This document shows, piece after piece, positions 11,331-22,135 of a stretch of 64,000 bases of DNA (positions within the stretch are counted from its first letter, which is position 1; each line of letters begins with the position of its first letter). Location: NCBI RefSeq assembly GCF_042453785.1, contig NC_091677.1:26165501-26229500 (forward strand). The letters are read 5' to 3'. The notes below the pieces were generated by a model. It searched no databases. It saw nothing but the letters and a program-made list of their open reading frames with translations, and was not told the DNA's origin. Made by a program: the position numbers and the translations under genes. Source of the stretch: Malus domestica. Its lineage: Eukaryota; Streptophyta; Magnoliopsida; Rosales; Rosaceae.

Positions 11331-12800
11331 GATAGGAGCTGCAAGGTGGCATGACTGGGAGTCGTGGTACAAGATCGGCACAGCTGAAAGCCATGGTGAC
11401 AAATCAAGGGCGGCCGGAAGCCGTGGAATAGGTAGTCACGACTTTAAGCTCAAAGTTGTGATGAAAACAAGACATGCCCCTAGTTCTTGGTGGTTAGGCT
11501 GATGTGTCCTTCTAGTACTCGTCTACCTTCGGCGTGCGATTAGGCTGAGTTACTGCTTCTATCGGAACAAGTGTAATCATTGTATCCTTTATTGTATGTG
11601 GGATGGTTATGTCTACTCGATATTGTCAATGAAAAGTTACATGTTTATGTCATGTCTCATCAGAGCGCTTTGTTACGTTGGAAATCACGCAATCGTGTTA
11701 TCAAGACCCTCTCAACTTCTTCCTGAATTTTCCTCCAGTCATGACTTTAAGCTGCCCTTCTCTATGCTCGGCTCATCTATGATGCGGCTGCAGTGCATGT
11801 AGTACACTCCTAGCAGGTGAGCGAATTACTCGCAAACTGCCAGTTGAATTTGAGCCGGATTGAGTGACTACTTCTCTCCATCCGTCATGTTCCCTACTCC
11901 GATATGAGGTAGAGGATGCTCCTTGCAGGCTTAGTCGCGGATGAACACTTCGCTTGGAAGGTTGCTCATGTTGATTATTGGAGTGTGGCCCCAATCGTGA
12001 ATGTATGCTTGTCTGTGGGCCTAACTGAGAGTGGACGCTTATCCACACGCTAAGACCAGAGTATACGTTATCTTGGGGGGCCAGTCGGGAATGTACACTG
12101 CCAGAACACTCAATTCGTGACTAGTCAAGTGGTTGCTTATTAGGACACTGCTAGAGAGGTTCCTCGTCTATCCTTGTCCTACTTCGGGACACCTAGTCAG
12201 GGGCACGTTGCATCTTGGTACGCTGCAAAAGCTGAATCACCAAGGTCGTCTGTTGTGCAAGGGCGCTTGTCAACTCTATGACTTGTCGAGACAAGTGTTA
12301 TTCTTCATTTGGGTTGGAAGAGCTTAGATGAAATACGTCTCCTTGACTAGTGGAAGTGTGGTAGACTCCGAGCACGCAATTTGAGTTGGGAAATGTCAAA
12401 TCTGAGGAGAAATGTGGTGAAAATGCTCCCGGTTCAATCGTTGGCCCAGAAATTTAGAGCCGGAATAGTTGAACCGATCTTGGACTAGTTTGGGACTCTA
12501 CTGAAATGGGCTAGAGCGAGTCGGATCACTGGCATGGGCTAGGCCACGTGTGGTGAACGTGGGCGCTGAGCCTGCCCTCTCCTTGGTATGGCTTGGGTCA
12601 GCAGCTGTGCGTCGAGCCTGGCCTTGGCGTTGCTCCGTGGCATGGGTATGGGGGTGCCAGGCTTCTGTTGCTGTTATCTAGGCCTAGGCTCCCTCCTGGG
12701 CCTGGACTGCTGAAGTGGCAGCGAGTTAGGCTGCCTTCAAGGGTTATGCCTTTTGGGCCGTGGCCTGCTCGATCTAGGCTGGTTGCCTTATGACACGAGC

Positions 12801-13010
12801 TTAGGCATGTTGCTGCGAAGTGGCCTGCTTACCGTGGATGTGGATCTCGTCGTGGGTGGCCACGGTGGTTTCTGTCGTGGTGGCTGCTGCGATGGTGCCT
12901 CGTGGTGGTGCCACTTCATTTGTTGTCACGTCGAGCCTCGTGGATTGTCCTGGTCCCAATTCTTGAACGTTGGAATTTCCGTTTGTCGTGATTTCCAAAT
13001 TTCTTGTCAT
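12801..13010 (-). pseudogene. Gag-like N-terminal fragment
   Basis: A 69-codon minus-strand frame starts MTRNLEITTNGNSN shortly inside the 5' LTR of the gypsy-type element. Its position fits the start of gag, and its composition (polar, threonine-rich) fits the poorly conserved gag N-terminus. It is cut off by stops; no zinc knuckle follows. The identification rests on position, not on a motif. Confidence 0.45.
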
Positions 13011-13168
13011 TGTACTTTTCTTTTACATTGATTCAAAGAATTTTCATAAAAAATTCTAGGAATGAGAACGTACAAAAAATCTACAAATGAACAAGAAAAC
13101 GAAAAACCTTAAATGCGAGAGTATTTTTTCGAGCATTTGAATCAAGGCTCTCAATGAAAGCACCCATT

Positions 13169-13788
13169 TGTGGATGCAAAATTCCGCCTTCTTCTTCTTG
13201 GATGAAAATGCACATGCAAAACAATTAACACATAAGATCAAGGCCATAAGGCTCATGCTCCCACGATGAATTGGGATGGGGGGCTTTGGTCGAAGAATCT
13301 CCGATGCCAAAGTTAGAATTTGAGGGAAAAGTGTTTAGAGAAATTTAGAGAATTTTAGAAGAGAATTGGACTAAGGTTTTGGAGAAAATGAGTGGCTATA
13401 TATAGGAGTGTGGCCGACCCTATTAGGAGAATTGGGACCGGCCATATTTGGTTGATTTGTGGGATTGATTGCAAGATATTATGTAAAATAATATCTTACA
13501 ATTAATTTGGAAATTAATCAATTAAATGGGTAATTAATCAATTAATTTTGGCAATTAATCCCAATTTGAAAAGAATAATTGGGAGTTACCTTATGGGTGA
13601 AGATTTGATAAGGAGTGATGAGAGGGTTTAAAAGAATACCATTTTGATCACCTTTGACCTCGATTGAGCCATTATTGTCCGTTGTATGTGCGTGGGAGTC
13701 CCCGTGTGCCTCAAGGGTAATTTTATCTTTTTAACCCAAAAGTCCACGTATCGCCTCAGTAATTTTCTTGATTATTTTTTGCCCCACA
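13169..13788 (-). repeat. 5' LTR of the gypsy-type element
   Basis: It is the direct counterpart of 9163-9758. On the minus strand it begins TGTGGGGCAAAAAATAATC and ends TTTGCATCCACA. CCTATATATAGCC on that strand (about 13405-13393) is a TATA box, followed by a CT-rich presumed transcript start. Confidence 0.85.
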
Positions 13789-14155
13789 AAATGTGATTGA
13801 TCATGTGCAGGATTAATCCAACTTCTAATATATCCATTGTTTGTTTAGGGTATTGAGAGACAATAAGGACATGATTCCATCTTTTTAAAGCCAAATTTCT
13901 TTAGTCCAAGAACTTCGACCTCTAGTCCTACAGCTTGGACCTATCACTTATGTAAACTTGCCTTGTTGCTTTTTATTTTCCTTAAATTTTTTGTTCATCG
14001 CCATGTGGCTTCTTGATCTAATCATACATTTTCATGTAGAAAAAAACTTGTACACAGTAATGCATTATTGGACAAAAACAGCAACGCGGCATTGAACCCG
14101 TTTCAAATACATTATTCTCCTTAATGGTTGGACAATATTTTTTAGAGAAAACATT

Positions 14156-14375
14156 GGTTGGGCTCAAATCCAAATAGTAGAAAGCTTCAAATAAATCGTT
14201 TTTGCAAATCAACCACCGGCCTTCCTCCTAACCAGATGGAAGGTGCACAAGCATGATCCTCGTAGGGTCTGGGTTCGAAGGCTAGTATCATGTGAATTTG
14301 ATGTTCTTCATCATGCCCCCTCAGAGGAAACATATATATCAACAATATGAGGTATTACAAAATACCTCTGTTTTC
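14156..14375 (+). mobile_element. SINE-like repeat S1 with 3' hairpin
   Basis: A head ending GGGCTCAAATCCAAAT, a degenerate tRNA A-box region (CCTCCTAACCAGATGGA), a B-box GGGTTCGAAGGC at 14271-14282 and a 3' end GAGGTATTACAAAATACCTC followed by TGTTTTC are present. The A/B-box pair indicates a tRNA-derived Pol III element. The last part folds into a perfect 8-bp hairpin shared with the copies at 15384, 16962, 23540, 25793 and 26500. Confidence 0.7.
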
Positions 14376-14427
14376 TTAATATACATATTGTTTTTCACTC
14401 CTCTATTTTATTTTATTTTTCACTTAA

Positions 14428-14586
14428 TACTATGATCTAGTGGTATTTCTCTTCACTTATAAGTAAGATGTTTTAGGTTCGATTCTCATCAAAAACAAAT
14501 TTGAACCACAATATTGCTAGCCCATTGGGAGGTTAAGCACACCCCTCCCCCTTAGAGTATATAATATCATTTGTTCAAAAAAAATA
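14428..14586 (+). mobile_element. Au-like SINE copy 1
   Basis: It begins TATGATCTAGTGGTATTTCT (A-box like) and has the B-box GGTTCGATTC about 45 bp on. It continues through TTTGAACCACAATATTGCTAG and a CACCCCTCCCCCTTAGAGT block to a 3' end ATTTGTTC plus an A run. Other copies with the same order of blocks are at 35043, 46000, 61690 (minus) and 63842. Confidence 0.75.
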
Positions 14587-14689
14587 TAACGCCAACCATA
14601 CCAAAATTCCATCGAGATAAAGGAATACAAAGCTTAGTTATATGCAATCTATATGAATTAGAAGAGACATCATTTTATAGGTATGATTA

Positions 14690-15862
14690 AAGGACTTTTG
14701 TGTTGAGGAAATCCATTTCTCTGTTTCCCGACCTATGTCCGTACAAATTACGAGTCGTGTAAAAATTGTCGCCCTACTCCCCATATACTAAAAACAATTT
14801 TAATGATTCGGTCAATTTTGGCCTACTCCTAAATAAACCATTTTATACTTATATTTTTATTCAATGGTATAACTTATTATTGTATTTAGTATCAACAACT
14901 TTACATTCTTATTTAATAACCATTTTATTTTTAATTTTACTCCTACTAGAGATAGAGAAGAAATATATTGAAGACAAAGATATATAAATGGTAGAAGAAG
15001 AAAGCTTGGAGGGATGTTGAGCAAATGTAGTGGAATGATATACAAATTCAAAAATACAAACAAAAATCTGGAAACAATTCTAAATTGCTTCACTTTCAAC
15101 TTTTTATTTCATATATTTTCTTACTTCGCCCTCCTTCTCAAAACGATGGATAGATCCAAGTAGAAGCCACAAGAACCGATGTATGTTTCAGTGAGACATA
15201 CAAAATAAGAGTAAAAAACATGACAACAAAAATAGTATCTCATTCCAAATAATTTAAAAAGTAGAATAAAAGCGTAAGAGTTTTTTTTTTTTTATTTCAT
15301 CCCATATACGTACACAGGAAAACTTATTCACCAAATATGGCCACAAAGGTCAAATTAAAAATGGAATATAAATAGAGATAAAATTGGCTGGGCCCAAATG
15401 CCAATGGTAAGGACTAAGTTCATTTTTCGCATGTGTTTGCACCGGCCTTCTTCTTAGCCTAGTGGTTAATGGCACTGGCAATAATTCCTCAAGGTTATGG
15501 ATTCGAAGGCAGGTACCGGCGATGTGAATGATCATGAACTGATGATTGGATTATTACTATCAAGAGAAATGTTAAGGGACTCTTTAGGACAGAAAGGAAC
15601 TTAAATCAAATGAGGTATTCTAAAATACCTCTGTTTTTCTACATTTTCAAGCTCGTGAAGCATGAGCAGAAACCTAATACTCTATGTCTTATTTCTCATT
15701 ATTTCATCAAGCTCAATGCCTAATCCCAAGTCCTAACAAGCCAATTGACTTGACCCTTCATTCAAACAATCCTATTGCCTCATTTACATATATCCACAAA
15801 TTCGAGAAATGTTTATGTACGTCCGGAATACAAGTGTATCGCGTGTTATAATATAAGTAGTA
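14690..15862. repeat. Locus repeat unit U1
   Basis: This stretch runs from ACAAATTACGAGTCG through ATAAATGGTAGAAGAAG and CTTCACTTTCAACTTTTT to ACAAGCCAATTGACTTGA and CGCGTGTTATAATATAAGT. The same succession of blocks recurs in 16430-17720 and, shortened, in 19990-20640. The first part also resembles 8140-8290, 8830-8980 and 25380-25530. U1 and U2 each include a SINE-like repeat at the same place, so they derive from one ancestral stretch. No protein-coding remnant is recognisable. Confidence 0.75.
15384..15641 (+). mobile_element. SINE-like repeat S2 with 3' hairpin (inside U1)
   Basis: The head is TTGGCTGGGCCCAAATG, the A-box TTAGCCTAGTGGTTAATGGC (about 15453-15472), the B-box GGATTCGAAGGC (15499-15510) and the 3' hairpin GAGGTATTCTAAAATACCTC followed by TGTTTTT. 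The A-box here is close to the tRNA consensus. Confidence 0.75.
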
Positions 15863-16429
15863 CACCGCCCCCATCACCCTCCCAAATCATCCACGATGGG
15901 CCGATGACTATCAAGTGCCCAATCATCCATCACCCCCCCTGCCACAAACACCACCCCATCTCTCTTTGAATTCTGGTACTACCACCTCGACCCTCATAGA
16001 CGAACAGCGACGACAACCTATATTTCCAAATCGAAAAATACCCATTTCCAATTGGAATAGAAATCCATTTGGAGCAATTTGCCTTTGTATTAGATCAATC
16101 TCCCCCATATTTCTCTCTTTCTCCCCCTTCCGTTTCTCACTCTTTAAGGAGATGTCGCCAAGCAGGTGTCAAAGGTTTTGGTTTTTTATGGGTGGTGGGA
16201 GGAGATTCTACCATTCTGGTGTGGGATAGGGTAGGCAATTAAGGAAGCATGCTGGTTTTCTTTAAAAACATATTAATATTATTCTTTGAAAAAAAAAATA
16301 CATTAGAGGTTATTTTAGGAATAATGATGGGTGGAGAAATAACATTTTAATTCTTTATTATTATTTTTTCTGGTGGGTGATATTATAATGTAGGTATAGA
16401 AATACGACAATGGGATTGGCCTATCAGCA

Positions 16430-17720
16430 CTATTTTTATTCAATGGTATCTTATTATTGTATTTAGCGTCAAAATAACTTCACATTGTCATTTAATAGCC
16501 ATTTTGTTTTTAGTTTTAGTATTACTAGAAATAGAAAAGAAATACATTGAAGACAGATATATAAATGGTAGAAGAAGGAAGCTTGAGAGATGTTGAGGAA
16601 GTGTAATGGAATGATATACAAATTCAAACTTGAAAATTAAAATCTAGAAACAGTTCTAAATTGTTTTCACTTTTAACTTTTTGGTTCGTATATTCTCCTT
16701 CAGTTTTCCTTCTTTTCCCCCACCACTCTCGCTTCATTCTTCTTCATGAACCAATGGACAAATCCAAGTAGAGGCCATAAAGATTGACGTATATTCTAGT
16801 GAGACATAAAATAGTATCTCATTCTAAATAATTTTAAAAAGCAGAACAATAGCGTATGAGCTTTTAGTTTTTTGATCTCGTATACATATACATAGGGAAA
16901 CTTATTCACCAAATGTAGGTACAAATGCCAAATTGAAAATGACATATGTGGAGAGAAAAAATTGGCTGGGCGCAAACTCAAATGGTAGACTAAGTTCATT
17001 TTTTAGCACACGTTTGCGCCGGCTTTCTCCTTAGCCTAGTGGTTAATTGCGCTAACATGATTCCATAAGGTTCTAGCTTCGAAGGTAATGGCTTTGGTGA
17101 TTATGATGAACCCGAGTAATACTCAGGTGACTAAATTTGTAGATAATTATTTATTAAGGGTGGTGCTACCTACACTATCATTATCAAACAGGTCCATAAA
17201 CCAAATGAGGTATTCTCAAATACCTTTGTTTTTATTTAGTTTCCCGAAAACAATATGAAGACAAAGTGAAATCCATTGACAAGCGTAGCCCTTATTTCCC
17301 TTAGTTTTAAAATATTCATTATTAAGGGGAAGGGAAGTGGTCTAAACTTTATTTTAATTTTAAGGAGGAGAAATTTCAAACCCGGACCACTTGAGTGAAA
17401 ACCTAATACCATATTCCTTATTTCTTCTTGTTTCATCAAGTTCAACGCCTAATCCTAATTCCTAACAAGTCAATTGACTTGATCCTTCATTGAACCAATC
17501 ATATACCCTCATTCGCATATATCCACAAATTCAAGAAATTTTTATGTATACCTGAAATATATAATGGTACACCGCGTGTTATAATATAAATAAACATTAA
17601 AATTAATGTGTCCAATTTTAAGATATATTTTCAAATGATCCAAAAATTTAATGACCCAATAGATCTCTCAATAAATAAATAAAAATCAATTCACATGAAA
17701 AATTGTGATATTATTCCCCG
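16430..17720. repeat. Locus repeat unit U2
   Basis: This is a diverged copy of U1: it shares ATTCAATGGTATCTTATTATTG, AATGGAATGATATACAAATTCAA, the SINE-like insertion at the corresponding position, CAATTGACTTGATCC and CCGCGTGTTATAATATAAAT. U1 and U2 lie about 1.6 kb apart in direct orientation. Differences are scattered, so the duplication is old. Confidence 0.75.
16962..17235 (+). mobile_element. SINE-like repeat S3 with 3' hairpin (inside U2)
   Basis: The head is TTGGCTGGGCGCAAACTC, the A-box TTAGCCTAGTGGTTAATTGC, a decayed B-box TAGCTTCGAAGG and the 3' end GAGGTATTCTCAAATACCTT followed by TGTTTTT. It is the positional counterpart of S2. Confidence 0.72.
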
Positions 17721-17769
17721 ATATTTACCCCAAATGGAACCATGCTTCCACAATCAATTCATAGATTGG

Positions 17770-18295
17770 CATGCCTCATTTTAAGATAGATTTTCATTTT
17801 TGTCTCACATTTTTTCTTGCATTTTTATCCTTGTGGTTTCAATCTGTTTTCACTTTAGAATTGATTCGTGCGGCTCTATTGTGTTTTTCGAGTGGTAACT
17901 TTTCCTCTTTGGTTTCCTATTTTCTCAATATTGGGTATCTCACCGTTTTATATTGTGGCTTCATCCTTTGTTCCAGTCATTTGGAGGTTGCTAATGGCTA
18001 GATGGCTCAAGGCTGATTGGTCTTGTGTCAACGAACGGACTAGATTTGGGGGGATTTTTCGCTCATCGAAGCATGGAGCATTTGGTGCTTTTGCATGAAA
18101 CATAAAATTTGTAAGTTGAGTTGCGGCAAAAATTCTTGCTTTCATTGAGGTCATACGTATAGCTTAGGTTAGAGATTGGAAACATTTGTAGATTGAAACA
18201 AACCCCACGTTGGTTATTCACTATCTTTTTAAGGCTTCTAATGTGGTCATGTGATTTCTATTGGTGGATTGGAAGAATTGTCTCTGGCGACTTCG
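17770..18295 (+). pseudogene. LINE-type RNase H relic
   Basis: The plus-strand frame from about 17990 reads RFGGIFRSSKHGAFGAFA, then after a stop VAAKILAFIEVIRIA, then VRDWKHL and ETNPTLVIHYLFKASNVV. This order matches the RNase H domain at the end of plant L1-type LINE polyproteins (GFGGIFRD..., AELLAFIEAI, WVRDWKHIWIETDS). At least four in-frame stops occur and the catalytic TDG motif is replaced by ADWSC, so it is dead. The upstream 220 bp may be the linker before the domain. No LINE tail was delimited. Confidence 0.75.
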
Positions 18296-18621
18296 TCAAA
18301 CGTGATTTATGTGTACCTCCATTCTTCCTTCCTCCACCACTATCATGAGCCTCTCTAGTCGACATCTCTCTCATCTCACCCCTTTCTTTTCTCTCTTCTC
18401 CTTAAGCCGAAGTCGCCTGCTGATTTTTCGAGATTTGAGAAAGATGAGAGTTAATCTGAAAGACAGTTAAGATTGGATGTACTGTGTTTGTCTTCCTTTT
18501 GGTGTGTTGGTTTATAGGTCTGCTTCAAATTGCCCAAATTGCCAATTGTACCGAAACTCTTTATATTGTACCGAAATCGAACTGGTACCGAAGGGTTCGG
18601 TACACCTTCAGTTCCAACATC

Positions 18622-18810
18622 ATACTGACCCCCGCACGTGTGGCCGATTTTCAAGTTTACACGTGGACAACAAATGAGTGACGCGTGAGCACGTGTGGCC
18701 CTTAGGCTTTCACACGTAGGACAACATGCTCTGATATCATAATGAAATTGGGGTTCCACCATAAAACCAATTGGCAATATGGGAAGTAGCCCAAGACCAT
18801 ATAAGCACAT
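18622..18810 (-). mobile_element. TRIM fragment, family Y, inverted
   Basis: On the minus strand this reads LTR end (TATGGTGGAACCCCAATTTC), then the primer-binding site TGATATCAGAGC (complement of 18728-18739), then an interior with CACACGTGCTCACGCGTCAC. It is the inverted counterpart of the plus-strand family Y copies at 19345-19810. Confidence 0.75.
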
Positions 18811-18815
18811 AGCAA

Positions 18816-19344
18816 ACCTTTTGTATTAAAACCTCAGACCTAACGGATTGAGCAGGTGGCCAAGTGGGGACAGTATTGGTGTTGTTGGAGTGGGCCCATA
18901 GCCCATCTACCTGAAATTTAAAATGGTATCAGAGCTAGGGGACGGGCTGCCATGTGATTGGGTGGGTCCCCTTTGGCCCCGCACGATGGGTGAGTCCCAA
19001 CATGGCTCCACGTAGGCCAAAGATGCCATATGATTAGGTGGATCCCCGTTTGGCCCCATGCGATGGGTGACCCCCAACTTGGCTCCACGTGGTTGCCGAT
19101 GTGTGGATCTCTACGTGTGACCCATAAAATGGGGTCTCATGTGCAGGGGAGTGTTGGAACTCATTGTCCCACATCGGCCAGAGGGCCAAAGAGAAAGCAT
19201 TTTAAATAGAAATACCCCTCTCTAACTAACACCAAGGTCTTTTGTATTGAAACCCCACACCTGACGAATTGAGTAGGTGGCCAAGTGGGAACAGTATCAG
19301 TGTTGTTGGAGTGGGCCCATGGCCCGTCTACCTAAAATTTAAGA
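18816..19344 (+). mobile_element. TRIM element, family X
   Basis: A truncated 5' LTR (18816-18923) is followed by the primer-binding site TGGTATCAGAGC (18924-18935), an interior of about 215 bp with two diverged copies of a GGCCCCRYRCGATGGGTGA block, a purine-rich tract GTGCAGGGGAG and a 3' LTR starting TGTTGGAAC at 19152. The two LTR copies share TTTTGTATT(A/G)AAACC and GGTGGCCAAGTGGG. It has no coding capacity, as expected for a terminal-repeat retrotransposon in miniature. Confidence 0.8.
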
Positions 19345-19810
19345 TGGTATCAGAGCAGGTTGTCCCACGTGTGAAAGCCTAAGAGCCACACGTGCTCACA
19401 CGTCACCCATTTGTTGTCCATATGTAGGCTTGAAAATCGGCCTTACGTGTGGGGACGTGTTGAGAGTTGAAATGTGAGAGATAATTTGTCCCACATCGAT
19501 AAGTTGTCAACTTAGCTATGGGCTTATATGGTTTTGGGTAACTCCCCATATTGCCAATTAGTTTTATGGTGGAACCCCAATTTCATCATGGTACCAGAGC
19601 GGGTTGTCCTCGTGTGAAACCAAACGGCCACACGCGCTCCACATCACCCAGTTGTTGTCCATGTGTAGGCTTGAAAATCCGCCACACATGCGATGATGTG
19701 TTGAAAGTTGTCCCACATCGATGAAGGACAAGGTTTGTTATGTGCTTATATGGTCTTGGGCTACTCCTCATATTGTCAATTGGTTTTATGGTGGAACCTC
19801 AATTTCATCA
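19345..19810 (+). mobile_element. TRIM elements, family Y, sharing LTRs head to tail
   Basis: The order is PBS (19345-19356, TGGTATCAGAGC), interior, LTR 19458-19588 (starts TGTTGAGAG, ends TTTCATCA), PBS (19589-19600, TGGTACCAGAGC), interior, LTR 19699-19810 (starts TGTTGAAAG, ends TTTCATCA). The two interiors both contain GTTGTCC, CCACACGYGCTC and TGTAGGCTTGAAAATC. The first PBS follows directly on the family X LTR, so the leftmost Y LTR is missing or was replaced. Confidence 0.8.
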
Positions 19811-19989
19811 CATATTGTACCGTACCAGTACCAAAATTTTGTTTTAGGTTCAGTTTCAGTTCCACCCCTATCCCGAACAATACTGTGCCCACCCTTAGTT
19901 TCTGTGTTTGATGGTCCTCACCCCTTTGGTACCTCGTACGCGATCATAGTCGATGAGCTAATCTCACCTATTCTCCATTTAAAATTTAA

Positions 19990-20640
19990 AATTAAAAAAA
20001 TCAACTTTTTTGTTTCATAAACTCTCTTTCGATTTACCTTCCCTTCCCCCACCACTATTGCTTCGCCCTTCTTCATGAATCGATGGATAGATAGAGACCA
20101 CAAAGATCCATGTATGCTTTAATGAGACATACAAATGAGGTGAGATTTTTGAGTTCAGAATGCATGAGTAGAATCTCAACACCCTATCTTATTTCTCGTT
20201 GTATCAACAAACTCAATGCCTAATCCTAAATCCTAACAAGCCAATTGACTTGATCCTTCATTGAACCAATCCTATAGCCTCATTTGCGTACCACAAATTC
20301 AAGAAATTTTAATATATCTTCGGAACGCGATATGGTACACTACATATTATAATATAAGTGGACGATAAGGTTAATATGTTCCATTTTAAGATATATTCTT
20401 CAATGACTCTCCACATATTTAGTGACCCAGTAAATGTGTCAACAAATAAAATAAAATCAATCCACATGACAAATTATGCTACTGTTAATCTCCAATTTTC
20501 ACTCGAAATGGAATCATGCTTCCACAATCAATCTATAAGTTGGTATGTCCCATTTTAATATATAGTTTCATTTTTGTCTTTGCCTTTTTTTCTTGTATTT
20601 TTATCCATGTAGTTTCAATCTGTTTTCACTTTAGTCTTGT
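19990..20640. repeat. Locus repeat unit U3 (shortened)
   Basis: It shares with U1 and U2 the blocks CTTCATGAATCGATGGATAG, GAGACATACAAATGAGGT, CTAACAAGCCAATTGACTTG and TATTATAATATAAGTGGAC. The SINE-like insertion is absent apart from AAATGAGGT at the place where it would end, so U3 looks like a copy that lost it. Confidence 0.65.
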
Positions 20641-21730
20641 CAACTAAGTTAATTTTTCCTTCTATTTTGTGCACATCTTTTCATTTGACGGCTTGGACTA
20701 ACGATGTAGAATGAACGTTCGAGAACAGAAGTGCAACCAAACAAAAGTGAAAACATGAATAAACTACGAAAACAATTGTGAAGATAGTTGAATCACACGT
20801 AAAAATTAAGCATACTCTTTTTTTTTCTGAAAAATTAAGTAGTTGAATCACACGTAAAAAGCAAGCATTCTCTTTGTTTTGTTTGGTTGAAAAATTAAGC
20901 AAACTTTATTATATTAGTCATGGTCAGTGGCTGTATATAATACATTTATATACGTCATTAACATATTGAGTGGTATTTCTATTCATTTATAAGTGGAAAA
21001 AAAAATCATAATTGATTTTCATGAGTTGCAAGTTTGATACTCAATTATAACTGATTCATTGTGTAGTTTAGCTCAAAAAATTTAGTCTCTTGAAAGCTAA
21101 GTTCCTTTCTCTCTGCTTGAGAGTTTTTCTCATTGTTTGTATGAGTTATTCAATTTCGTTCAGAACTAGTGGCCCTAACCCTAGCTTTAGCTTGGGCTGG
21201 TGGCCGTTCTCCCCTTCCTCTCTTTGTCTCCTCTTTTCCTCCCTTCGATTGCTTTTTCCCTACTCTCTATACCGATTTGCCATTTTCTTCTTATCCAACT
21301 AGCGTCCCTCTTCCTTGTTCATCCATGCTCCGATCTACAGTCATGCTTGACTAAGATGGTCTGTAGAGCTTCGATGCTTGCACCAGCTCGGGTGTTCCCA
21401 ACACCACCACATTTTCTCTGTCTACCTTTGCTGGCAGTGTTGCTCGTGGATTTCCACGAACTTCTTTCTTTTGGCAGAGTGGTACTTGAGGTTGGATGCT
21501 ATGATCAACGAGTCAACATGAGGTTGGAGGCGTGGAATTGGGCAAATCGAGATGTATTGATGCGGCAACAGTTGCAGCCGACTTTTCAACTTTCTTTAGT
21601 TTCTTCCGTGTTGGGCCTAAGTTGTTGGTTGAGCTCTGGTTTAATTTGTTTGGCTAGTCCATTTTGCTTGTTTATATTTTTTTAGTCTATGGGCCTTTGG
21701 TTTGTACAGCTAGTAAGTTTGCTTGTTTCT
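20641..21730. other. Intergenic stretch, no gene recognised
   Basis: A decayed Au-like SINE may be at 20965-21080 (GAGTGGTATTTCTATTCATT). A stop-poor plus-strand stretch at 21090-21690 has a CT-rich start and no motif that I recognise; it may be a retroelement leader. I see no exon structure. Confidence 0.3.
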
Positions 21731-21814
21731 GGTTCGTAATAATATTACCTTTATACCCACAAAATACTGCACCATAAAGGATTGATCGTGCTCAAATCCA
21801 AATGGTTGATGCCT

Positions 21815-21932
21815 TATATATATATATATATATGGTTCGTAATAATATTACCTTTATACCCACAAAATAATGGTTGGATAATATTTTCCAAACCATAAAA
21901 GATTGACTGGGCTCAAATCCAAATGGTTGATG

Positions 21933-22008
<76 letters not shown>

Positions 22009-22090
22009 AAATTATCCAACCTTTTCTTTTATGGTCTGGAAAATATTATCCAATCATTATTTTGTGGTATAAAGGTAATATTATTACGAA

Positions 22091-22132
<42 letters not shown>
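21815..22132. repeat. TA microsatellites with inverted arms
   Basis: (TA)n tracts lie at about 21815-21833, 21936-22003 and 22093-22132. Between them, 21831-21900 (ATGGTTCGTAATAATATTACC...) is repeated in inverted orientation at 22020-22094, and part of it is also present directly at 21731-21790. The result is an AT-rich cruciform-capable structure immediately left of the pararetrovirus fragment. Confidence 0.85.

Positions 22133-22135
<3 letters not shown>

Larger units (their letters stand above)
9163..13788 (-). mobile_element. Decayed non-autonomous gypsy-type LTR retrotransposon
   Basis: Two direct copies of one LTR bound this element: 9163-9758 and 13169-13788, both starting TGTGGAT and ending in CCAYA on the plus strand. 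The minus strand is the coding strand. In the right-hand LTR the complement of CTATATATAGGAG is a TATA box, and immediately inside it (13168 downwards) comes GGGTGCTTTCATTGAGAGC, a motif found after plant gypsy LTRs. The interior keeps a short gag-like start (13010-12801) and a broken RNase H (about 11330-11027). Integrase, protease and most of the reverse transcriptase are absent. A tandem repeat occupies 10490-10970. Flanking 5-mers AAATT and AAATG match at four of five bases. The LTRs differ at many sites, so the insertion is old. Confidence 0.8.

Noticed and set aside
21200..21685. 161-codon plus-strand open frame
   Set aside because: Composition is leader-like (Leu/Phe/Ser-rich), no known motif, no splice context; three overlapping frames are equally open.
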